Below are positions 9,843 to 24,371 of a stretch of DNA of 64,000 nucleotides, piece after piece. This DNA is from Sorghum bicolor (lineage: Eukaryota; Streptophyta; Magnoliopsida; Poales; Poaceae), in contig NC_012876.2 in assembly GCF_000003195.3 (NCBI RefSeq), forward strand, positions 58,274,407 through 58,338,406, written 5' to 3'. Both the position numbers and the translations under genes were made by a program. Below the pieces are notes generated by a model that did not search any database, was not told the DNA's origin, and worked only from the letters and a program-made list of their open reading frames with translations. Each line of letters opens with the position of its first letter. The stretch's first letter is position 1.

Positions 9843-12800
9843 AGGCTGGTGGTGTGGTGGTCTATCGCGGCGGCGGCGCTAGGGACTCGATCGTGGTCTG
9901 TTTCCTGATGCCCTCGATGGCTTATGATCTCGACGAACACAATACGTTGTGGTCAACACGTCAAGTCGTAACTCGTAACCGACTCGGAATCTAGCCCTTT
10001 GAAGTCGGTTCTTTGGCGGCAGGGACGGACACGGACCCAGCAAAGGCACCTGGGGGCTCCGGGAGAGACGCACACACACCCGTCGCCGGACGGGCGGCCC
10101 AGTCTGGGATTGTTCGCCCCCGGGAGAACGCACGCGAGTTTTCTGCTGGGCCGTTTTTATTCACACGTTACCTACTTTCTTTTATAATAACTTAATTTTT
10201 TTTTGTTTTCTCTTTCACTTTTAGTTTTCTCCTTGATTTCGTATCTATCCTCTCCAAGGTCTCTATCAGTGGCTATAGTACAACATTAGTTTTAAATAAG
10301 AGAAACAATAATAGTATTTATTACTAGTTGCAAATAAGCATATGAAGTTTTCTTGACTGGAGCGTAGGTCAATTTCACAAACCTAGAATATTTTTCATGT
10401 AAATCTATAATATTTTTTCTACAATAGAAATGATTTTCTCTTTTCTGACAATTTGCAAGTGAACATGAAATATTTTTTTAACTAAACATAGAACAATGGT
10501 TCCCGTGAATCAGTAAAATTGATATGCTCAACAAAAGAAAATTATGGACTCACTAAAAAGTGTTTTAGGTGCTCCAACGAGGACAACTAAAGAGCATCGA
10601 CACTTCCATATCTTGTGAGAAAACTGAGTATTCCTATCACTCTTTGTGCATTCTGCAGTTCACTTTCTAGAATTTTTATCCTAGAGTATGATTAAAACCT
10701 AGGTTGCAAAACATTTTTAGAATAGTCACACTTTTGTCAATCTAGGCAAATCCAGCTAAACTAAGGGTAGGCAATGAGAACATTGAAGAAGAAAGTAGAG
10801 GTAGTGGCACTAGGCCCATAGAAAAGCTCCAACCGAAGATAAAGGTATATAAGTTGAAAAGGAAGACCTCGTCATAAGGGCAAGATTAAAAGAAGCCCAA
10901 CATGACAAGATGGGAGCAAATACACTGGCCATGTAGATAATTATGAATCTTTGAGAATTGTTAAAATTAACAATAATGCATAATTAAGGAACTAGGAAAT
11001 ATGTTGTCTGCCTCACATTTGTCTCATCCATTTGAGCATAAGAGCATGTGACTTGGAACCATTTCAACGTATAATATGAACTCAAGTCATGGCTCCTAGT
11101 GACTTCTTCATATAGTCCAAGAATTATTTGATCCTTCTCACAATGTGACTTTTCATAGACTCATTAGCCTAAGATTCAGTGCAAGTATTGTCTTCTTGAC
11201 CATAGTCTTGGTCCATCAGCGCACAAGCCACCACTTGTCCTTCACCCTTGCTTGATCCTTCAAAGTCATTTCCTTGCTATCTTAACTCTCTCAATTCATC
11301 TTAATACACAAGGGCTCCGACTCCTTTGACGGTGAATCTACTTTTGGGAGCAATGTTTGGTATGGCTACTTCAGGAGCCAGAGTTAGAGCCCTTTCAAGA
11401 GCCAAACCAAACAGGCAATAAAATTAGTTTTATGGAGTATTTCTATCAAGTTTTGAGTTTCCTTGGATCCCATCAAACATTCTTGTTTTGTGTTCCTTTC
11501 TCAGTTTTGTTTGGATTTTTTACCTTTTTTTGTTTTTGTATCATCGGCTTCATAATTTGGCCCAACAACAATTTGATGACAAAACCAAATGTCCATGGTA
11601 CTTCATTGGGTTCAATTTGATCTAAGAGAGATTGAATCTATCTTGAGTTTTAAAGAAACAACAAATTAACCTCCACACTAGAAATGTCTACATTAGTTAC
11701 CGCCAGAAAACCTAATCCCAAAATTGGAACTTCTTAAACATTTTCTACAAAACCTATGCCACATCAAATACCGAAGTAACCCTAGCTCCGTAATTAAATA
11801 TAGACAAACCATGACTTGCATGGGATATTGCATTAGGGCATATGCCATGTTGTACACCAGTTTTAACCTTTAAGCCTGGTAAACTTTATAATAGTATTTC
11901 TAAGAAGAGATAAGGTGGTCCCACCTCCTAGTAAAAAAATGCTTTTCCCACTTGTCCATCCTGTTCTTTTTGCTTGTCGTTCGCTCAACCCTCACTCCTA
12001 GTTCTTTTGCTCATTGTCCGCTTAACCCTCGTTTGCGGCGAGCCCCTTCTCCACACGCAGTTGCTCTATTGCGTAGGGACCCAAGCTGCAACACTCTCCA
12101 TGACACACCAACCCTCTACCTAGCGCAAGCGACCAATCCTTGTTTGATCTTCTCTCCACGACATCTATAGGTTGTGCACTGTGAGAGACTTCTTGCATGT
12201 GTCTTGGGTGCGCTGTGAGGGTGAATCGACCATACAGGATAGAGCGACTAAGACAATGCCATACTAGGAGAGTGTGACTTAAGCTCTCTCTGAGGGTACC
12301 GTGGCAGGTATTCAATATTATGGGAGTCCTTAAAAATGAGACTCTTTGTGGGATGAGTTTTCGGGAAGAAGGTGGCTATCGTGCACATGTGAAGTAGAGA
12401 TTTCACATTTGGTTAGATGTCTTGCTTGTCTCCCCCTAAGGACTCAGTTAGGTACCTGGTTTAACAGGAGCTTCTCATACACACATTTGGCCTATGAGGG
12501 CAGGGTTGGATACTTGGATGTAACTTAAGGTGATTCCACTCATGCACAAGACAAAGGAGATAGTGTATAGGGATGTGAAGCGAAGACCCTAGTGCTCATG
12601 AACCCCTTGTGCTTTGGGACTACATTTCGCAACCTCAAGAAGCCAGTGGCACTCACAGTTACCAAGAGATGAGGGTAGGATGATATCGTACTTAATTAGG
12701 TAGCAGCTTGATCAATGTCAGCCTAGGCAGGGGCACTGTTGATGATGATAATCTGTGAACATATATACACTTTGTAGAAATTAAGACACATACATATAGC

Positions 12801-13288
12801 CATGTCCGCAGTCATAGAAGATGTCCCGTGTTTTTGTTGCACTTCAACTGGTAACAGGTGGGAGCTATCATCGTCGCCTAGAGAGTGTTGTGGTGGTAAA
12901 ACAAGAGTCCTAGAGGCCGGATGTGAGTGAGATGGGATCGGTGGATAGGATTATATGGAAGGTTCTTACTCTTGTATTTCACCTACCTCGTAGCTACACA
13001 ATCATAAGATGAAAATGTTGGCTAGTATAATTCGTACCGAAATCCGTTGATATACTTACGTCAACTACGTCTTTATAAGAATAAGGTGGTTCGTGTTCAG
13101 TCAAAAAAGAACAAGGTGGTTTGTTCTATGCTTAAGGAGTCTGACGTTAGCTGCGCAGTACATAAGTGTCAGCATAACTTTTCTTGTCACCGTGTGCTTG
13201 CATTTGTGCAAACTTCTAAGTTCTAAATGAAACAGACCATGATTTAAAAATCCACAAAAATAAAAGGGATTTCACACGTCTTTTAGTA
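9843..13288. other. Intergenic, nothing recognised
   Basis: The first 300 bases are GC-rich upstream sequence of the minus-strand gene. The rest is AT-rich. Short frames at 11357-11620 and 11952-12528 show no protein-like composition or motif. Confidence 0.5.
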
Positions 13289-13325
13289 CTAGTTGAGTGC
13301 CCGTGCGTTGCTACAGGTAAAATAT
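13289..13325 (-). mobile_element. Helitron 3' terminus (minus strand)
   Basis: Read on the minus strand this is a small hairpin (CCTGT, loop AGCAACGC, ACGGG) followed by CACTCAACTAG and then a T. A hairpin about ten bases before a terminal CTAG, inserted before T, is the known Helitron 3' end. The matching 5' end was not found, so it is unclear whether the gene to its right lies inside the element. Confidence 0.6.
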
Positions 13326-13484
13326 CGCATAACAAATTATATGTAAAGTTTCATATCATCACAAATAATATAATAATAATAATCAACATTAAAACACATA
13401 ACACAATTTACTATAACTGAAATAAAGAAACAAGTAAGATGTTTTTAACTTCACACAGATAGAGGAAAAACAAGCAACAATTCA

Positions 13485-15372
13485 TTATTTTTTGTTTGTG
13501 AGACTAATATAACGCTCAAGGTGATCTCGTACACCTTTAGGTATGTTGGCTATATTTTTGTTCCCCGTATATGTGAGTAGGTGTAGCAATATATGCTTCC
13601 TCACTTCATTATTATCCTGCAGATTTTTATACACATATATAGTTATAGTTATAGTTAATCAACTATATGAGGTGAAAAAGAATATTTATTTACAAAGGAT
13701 AATACTCACATTACTGCAAATGGATGTTTCTATCCTTTTGCCATTCCACGCATGCATAGCAAGTAGAACATTATAACCAGATAAGTTCCTGAGAAAGCAT
13801 TAAATTATTACTATTATATATATAGTAGAATATAAAAAGGATTAGTTTCTATTGTAAAAGTAGTTACCCATTTAACTCAAATTGGTTGACTTCTGCAACT
13901 CTATGGTCAAAGAGGATTAAATCATCTCGCCACCAAGGGCTTGAAACTTTCATGACTTCATTTAAGACAGTGGAAACCCTTTGAATTTTGTTTGCATATT
14001 TTTTAGTGGTTGAATCTTTTAAAGTCTACTATATAGAGAGCTCTTCTAGACATGTCTAGAACAAAAAGATTATAAATACCGCATGCTGTAACCGTTTGAA
14101 GTGGTATAAGAATCTGTAATTGAAAAGGAGCATCTCAGTAATATGGTATTTAAGAATAACATGGTATTTACACAAAAGATGTAAGGAACAGAAGAAGAGA
14201 AGCAACGTTACCCATGTGCACTCTTTAACATTGTATTTTCTCCAAGACCATTCAAGAGCAAATTTTGCCAGCTGGTTATAATCAACTTTTGTTCGATACT
14301 CGTCACCTTTACTTAGTTGACACACAAGCTATATAGTAATATAATAAATGAAAGTCTAGAAATATACGACAAAAAGAGTGAAGGGAAGTAAATAGGTGTT
14401 GCACTGGATTCTGGAATACTCCAATCACTGGGGCTTACTGTAGGACCTTGAGGCCCAGGTGAGTTTGTAGTAGGCCATTGCATCGTTGGGTTAAAGAGTG
14501 GACTCTCCATTGCGATGGACTCACTATTTAAGGTGTGCCTCTGCACTTCCCTAAAACGATTTCTAGTAACCTTCATTACCTCTTTACGAGATGGAGTTTG
14601 ATTGTAGAGCCTCTGTTGATTTTTCCTTTGTTCCCGTTGTGCAGGCATCATGTTTGCATGTCTATTTCTACATAATGCACGATAAGCCATGATTTTATCT
14701 TGACTGCACCGTGATTTCATTTGATGGTTCGTAAGTATACTGCGAGCAATAATTGCCTCACCACCTACATAATTGTGTTTGGGTTAAAATAATAGCAATA
14801 CAACCAGAACACACTAGATATTTGTCAACGATTAATATATGCATTGTTGCCATATTAATAACAGGTGAATTACCTGATAATGAATTGCATATATCATCTA
14901 GATTGTTTCCATGGAATGAGTCATTCCTATGCAACCAATCATCTGTTTCATTAGGATCCAGATTTTCCTTGTCTGGTGCGTCATGACCAATTGTGATACA
15001 TAGCATATAAGAAATATCAAAAGTATAGTAATATCCATATTATTACTCAACAATGTCTCTACTATACTACCATTGGTAGTTTCAATATGTACATGTTGCC
15101 CCTTTTTTCTTTTATACGCTTCTCGATGTTTTCTGTTTCTTTCGTCCCTTTTCTCTTGAGACATTGTGAGCCAACGTGATTTTTCTCTTTGTCTCTTACG
15201 TTCTCTAGCATCGCTTCCTGCAGTATTACATCCATATACTATTGGTTATCACTTATTATATTATAATAAACAACTCACTGAATTGAATACAGTATTTGTC
15301 TATTTTTTTGTTACCTCCATTAGTACTGTTGGTCTTGTCACGTAATGGTGCAGGAGAGCCACTACTTTCCAT
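13485..15372 (-). CDS. Spliced gene of unknown function (eight coding exons inferred)
   Basis: Exons read on the minus strand: 15315-15372 (ATG at 15372), 15071-15217, 14874-14972, about 14390-14764, 14212-14328, 13868-14025, 13710-13788 and 13485-13616 (TAA at 13485-13487). Phases match across every junction except exon 4 to 5, where the donor is unresolved. The N-terminal part is Lys/Arg-rich with repeated REKR/ERNRKHRE patterns, then NSESIAMESPLFNPT and DWSIPESSATP. This style occurs in plant ORFs associated with Helitron helicases (from memory). The C-terminal part holds FALEWSWRKYNV, SSPWWRDDLILFD and SGYNVLLAMHAWNGKRI. The last loosely recalls the end of transposon-carried Ulp1/C48 peptidases, without the catalytic Cys; that is a weak idea. 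A Helitron 3' end lies 160 bp past the stop, so this may be a captured or transposon-borne gene. Confidence 0.55.
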
Positions 15373-15945
15373 TGAATTCACCCACAATTGCCTGTAGTGT
15401 ACCTTTTGTAGTAAAGATTATCCATGAGAATAGGGTAACCATGAATAAAAGGGGACAAAATACTAAAAGTATCATATATTCTAGATGTAGAATTGGGTGA
15501 GGGGTCAGTACCGATACAAGTGTGCACATAAAAGCTCCATACAAGACTAATTATTTTGGAGCCAAGAGAGTTCAATGCAATGATACAGACTAAGTAACTG
15601 CAAAATAGATTCTCAGGCAACAAATAAATATAGGAAAGTACATCCTCGGGCAACATAAAAAGCACCACAAAACATATGGACCTGACAAATTATTTTAGAA
15701 AAACATATTGTTTACTGATCCAACACACAGGATGGCAATGTCATAGAGCTAAAAGTGCTAATTGGATGGCATTTCAGGAACTAATTAAAGAATACAGTTT
15801 CACAGAGAAGTGCCATTGTAACAGCTGATGTAAAAAATGTGATCAGAGGTAGGTCATAAAAAATGGAAGTCCACAAGTTATTCAGAGGTAGGTCATAAAA
15901 AATGGAAGCATACAACGAGTCAGCAAAGTAAAGCTATAGATGCAC

Positions 15946-15992
15946 CTGTACAGGAGCAGAGGCAGCTTTGCAAGTTCCTTTCAGCTTCTACG
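15946..15992 (-). other. Exon-like unit, copy A (probable 5' UTR exon)
   Basis: On the minus strand a pyrimidine-rich tract, TTGCTCTTTCTACAG, is followed by 47 bases and then GTACAG|GTGCATC. It looks like a small exon with both splice sites, upstream of the ATG at 15372. Near-identical copies lie at 18851-18897 and, interrupted, at 16801-18060. Confidence 0.5.
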
Positions 15993-16800
15993 CTGTAGAA
16001 AGAGCAAGAGAAATTACAAGATTTACTGATTCTTAAAAAAGAGAAAAGCTAAATTCAGTGAATGAGACTGCCAAAAAATATATACACGAAAGCTAAATGC
16101 AGAGTGGAGGGGTCAAAATGCAGGATCATACAAACCTGAGAGAAAACACCTATATTTTAGGATTCAATGTCTACATAGGATTTTTTAGTAGAGGCACTTC
16201 AATGGGAGAACAATAACCATAAAAAACCATTGCAACCATAGATCAAAAATATACTGGAAAATGTAAATCCAGAATTATAGTAAAATCAAAATGCTAATAT
16301 TAATTAGTAAACCAGAGTGCTAATATAAATTAGTAAATCAGAGTGCAAATAAATGGGGGTTTGCATGAAACCTTAATAATCAATGGGGAGATAACAATAA
16401 CCATCCATAACCATTCCAACCTCATATCAGAGTGCTACCAAGATGCTTTGCTCTATTCTGATTTATGTTAGATTATGGCTACCAAATTAGAAGTAGTTAC
16501 TAAACCAAGTCTTATATTGGTCATAAAAAATGGAAGTCCACAAGTTATTCAGGCATCAGTTACTGGTTTTGATTCCTGAAGGCAGCAGCAAGCATGTAGA
16601 TATGAATGAAGATTATTAAGATCAATCGTGAAGATTATTAAGATCAATCGAGATAGAGCCATTATTATTAATTAACTAATAATAATAATAACGTGTATCC
16701 TGAGAGATACCAAACAACTTGACTAATGTTTCAAGAAGGCAAATTAATCAAAGTGAACTGCTGGAAGCATACAACAAATCAGCAAAGTAAAGCTATAGAT

Positions 16801-18060
16801 GCACGGAGCAGACGCAGCTTTGCAAGTGTTGACGGTTCGTAAGTATCAATTTTAATTATTAAATAAACAAGAGAAAGGACCAATATGCAACCAACACCTA
16901 GAATTAAGGTTTGATCTGACAGAATTCCACGAGTTTTGTTGTTTATCTATTTCTGCAGGGGGTTATCAGGAAATAAGAAAGAAAGGCCCACATGTCGGGA
17001 TTACATAGAGATATCAACGCACCGCACGATTTTCTACCATCTAGAAGACTCCAGAAGCCACGGGAAGAAGGCAGAGGCTGAAAGGGGCCAGGCCCAGGGT
17101 GCCCGCCCCCTGCTGGACTCCATTCAGGACTCTCTTCGCACACGATGTTCCACCGACCTAATGGATCAAAGATAATGTAGTACCACCTCGCCTACCGACC
17201 CAAAAACACATAGAGGAGGAGGACTATATAAGGAGACCCCCCTGGCCCCTGGAGAAAGAAAAAAATTATCATAGAGATTGAGGGGTGCCTCGAAGGAAAA
17301 CCTCTTCTCTAAATAATATTTCTTTTTAGGCTTAGCAACCAATGTAAAGTAGAAATAGATCTTCTAGTTTCTACTAGATTGAGAGAGATAGAGTGGAGGT
17401 GTAGATTGGAGGAAGCCCGGCCTGTCGGTGTCTACTCCAAGCTTGTACCTGCAGGATCAAGTTCTCCTAACCCGAAGCTTGCTCCTAGGATTCTTCAGTA
17501 TTTCGACTTCTAAATTCTAGTAAGTTCTTGTTTTATTGTTCTTATGGTTTATGAGTTTACTTTAATCTCTTCGCGTAGATTTTAGAGTAATCATTGCTGG
17601 CGTAAACGTGGTGTTTAGGCTGGGGTACTTATAGATATTCCCTGACTAGCTAGACCGTGGTAGTAGTGAGGAACGTGACAATTCCGAGTTACCTTTGCAG
17701 ACCATATCTCGTTAGCAGGAAGGATAGAGTTTATAGGTGCGGGTTGAACATCCTTTGTGGTGTCTAGATTCCGTTAGCCTCCCCAATAGAACAGTAGATC
17801 ATCCTTACCAAGGTTAGAAGGAGACTACGGTTGCAGTCTTCTCTATTTATCACTCACATCGAGAGACATTCTTTGTTGCCTAAAGGGTTAGTAGTAATAG
17901 ACCGGTTAGTCAGGTGCACTCTTTCTCCTAGTGCTAAAAAAATAAATACGATACTCTGGATAACCTCCCGGGTGAAGTGCTCACCGATATCCGTGCGCTT
18001 GCGGATCAATTCCTTATTGCGTTCCCAAATATCAACAACAAGTTCCTTTCAACTTCTACG
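16801..18060 (-). other. Exon-like unit, copy B, split by a solo LTR
   Basis: The same 47-base unit as copies A and C, but the donor end is altered (GCACGGAGCAGACGC) and a 1.2 kb LTR sits between CTTTGCAAG (16826) and TTCCTTTC (18043). The acceptor side, CTACAG, is kept. Confidence 0.5.
16827..18037. mobile_element. Solo LTR (probably Ty3/Gypsy type)
   Basis: Begins TGTTGACGGTTCG and ends AAATATCAACA, flanked by GCAAG (16822-16826) and ACAAG (18038-18042), a target duplication with one mismatch. The uninterrupted sister unit at 15946-15992 shows the empty site GCAAGTTCC. A TATA box (CTATATAAGG) is at 17224-17233. No internal retrotransposon sequence remains, so it is a solo LTR formed by LTR-LTR recombination. 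The Gypsy assignment is from general LTR style only. Confidence 0.75.
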
Positions 18061-18850
18061 CTGTAGAAAGAGCAAGTAGTTACTAAACCAAGTCTTATAT
18101 ACAATCATAAAACTATAAAATAAAAACAGAATGGCTGCGGCATTAGAATAGAAAATAGAAAGTTGTGTGAAGTTGTGTAAAGAGCTACGACAGCATGAAT
18201 TTTCTTGTTTATCCAAGAAGAATTGAACTGCACATATCCCCAATTCAAGAAACATTTTCCATACAACTCCAAGAATCCAAAGTGTGCTACTTGCCCTTTC
18301 AAGTAAATCTTAAAATATACTAACCCCCCTACTTTTAGCAACACTTTTACTGACAAATCATTAAGATGACCATACATGTATTTAAGCAAACTAAACTGGA
18401 AAGAACAAGATCCATTTTTTTCTATGAACAAAGTTTATATGAGTGGTCCAGCATAAAGGATAAATATATTACCTAAATAATGAATGAACCAGGTTGGAAC
18501 CAAGAGAGTTCACTGCAATGATACAGAGTAAGTGACTGCAAAAAAGATCATCAGGCAACGAATCAGCTACCAATAACCATCCATAGAGCAAAGTGCTGAT
18601 TACAGCAAGTTTAGCAAAGCATAGAGCTGAGGCACATGATGGTGTTTTTGACTAAAGCAGGCTTAAAACTACATTGTGGAGCTTAGAGCTGTAACCTTGC
18701 CTAACAAAGCTTTATACTTGTGGATCGTTATGTACCAGCACATGTTTGCTGCCATTCTAATAACTGAAATGCTCCGGAATGTGAACTAACTGGTCTTATA
18801 TAAAACTCAGAGAGGAGATAATAATAATAATGATAAAGCTTTAGATGCAC

Positions 18851-18897
18851 CTGTACAAGAGCAGAGGCAGCATTGCAAGTTCCTTTCAGCTTCTACG
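18851..18897 (-). other. Exon-like unit, copy C (probable 5' UTR exon)
   Basis: Same arrangement as copy A: minus-strand CTCTTTTTACAG acceptor, 47 bases, TTGTACAG|GTGCATC donor. Differs from copy A by few bases. Confidence 0.5.
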
Positions 18898-19610
18898 CTG
18901 TAAAAAGAGCAAAACGAATTACAAGATTTACTGAGTCTTAAAAAAGACAAAAACTAAAACCCCACCATATTTTGGTTTATGAACAATCAGACAGTGAGAT
19001 CATAGCTTAAATAAAAAAATTGAAATACAAGTCCTATGAAGTAAAGACAGCAGCAAGCATGTATGTAGATATGAATGAAGATTATTCAGATCAATCGAGA
19101 TATAGCCATTAAAACCTCTTAAAACATCAAAACTAATATTCAATCATCAAAACTAATATAAATTAGTAAATCAGAGTTCTAATAAAACCTCTTAAAACAT
19201 CTATTTTTAGTATGCACCAAACCTTAATAATAAATGGGGGTTTGCACCAAACCTTAATAATGAATGGGGGGGAGAACAATAACCATCAATAACCATTCCA
19301 ACCATATATCTGAATACTACCAAGATGTTTTGCTTTGTTCTGATTTTCAACTAAAAAACCTGTACAACTAAAAAATTTAATAAGTTAGATTATGGCTACC
19401 AAATTAGAAGTAGTTACTAAACCAAATTAGAAAATATGAAGTTGTGTAAAGAGCTAGGACAGCATGGATTTTCTTGTTGAAAGGAACAGGTTTTCCTGAT
19501 AGAAGACACATGATCAGGTAAGTTTCATAGATACTTAGTGTCTTTTTAATTAGTTAACTTAGTGACTGAACAATTGCAGGTTTTTCTCACGAACTATGCC
19601 TATGCCTTAT

Positions 19611-19860
19611 TGTCAACCCTAATCCTCAAATCCTAGCACCAGCTTAACATTGAATCGATCGATTCCTCATGATACCCAAAGCAATGACCCTGCGACAGTT
19701 AACCCTAATCCTGTCAACCCTAATCCTCAAATCCTAGCACCAGCTTAACATTGAATCGATCGATTCCTCATGAAACCCAAAGCAATGACCCTGCGACAGT
19801 TAACCCTAATCCTAAAATTCTAGCACCAGCTCAACATTGAATCGATCGATTCCACATTAA
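19611..19860. repeat. Tandem repeat of about 100 bp with telobox motifs
   Basis: Three imperfect copies starting near 19611, 19707 and 19800 (spacings 101 and 86 bp), each with AACCCTAATCCT, CTAGCACCAGC and ATCGATCGATTCC. AACCCTAA is the plant telobox, which in known genes is common in leader introns. Here it lies just downstream of the putative minus-strand first exon. Confidence 0.7.
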
Positions 19861-19926
19861 TCCCCAAACCAATGACCTGCGGCATCCCAATACGCTGAAA
19901 GAGGTTGGGCGGGGGTGGGGGCGGGG

Positions 19927-20221
19927 GCGAATTTACCTCGAGCAAGAAGAGCAGCGACGGTTCGAGGCTCCGGTGCAGGCGCGGATTGGTCACCGGTGGC
20001 GCCCTCCAGGCGGTGTGGCGGCGTGAGGGCGTGGGTGAGCACGGCGAAGGAGCGGATTGACCTGAAGGGGGCGAGGGCGGGGGCGGATTTACCTCGAGCA
20101 AGAAGAGCAGCGACGGTTCGAGACTTCGGTGCAGGCGCGGATTGGTCACCGGTGGCGCCCTCCAGGCGGTGCGGCGTCGTGAGGGCGTGGGTGAGCACGG
20201 CGAAGGAGCGGATTGACCTGA
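19927..20221 (-). repeat. Tandem duplication, period 156 bp, carrying two splice donors
   Basis: The GC-rich block from GCGAATTTACCTCGAGC is repeated after 156 bp with few changes. On the minus strand each copy ends in CTTCTTGCTCGAG|GTAAAT, a strong donor, at 19937 and 20093. This is the likely first (5' UTR) exon region of the minus-strand gene whose coding exons are at 13485-15372. The open frames here follow from the duplication and GC content and are not counted as genes. Confidence 0.6.

Positions 20222-24371
<4,150 letters not shown>

Noticed and set aside
11357..11620. Frame with hydrophobic Phe-rich stretch
   Set aside because: Composition follows T-rich DNA; no gene structure.
16936..17175. 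Frame of 79 codons
   Set aside because: Lies inside the solo LTR.
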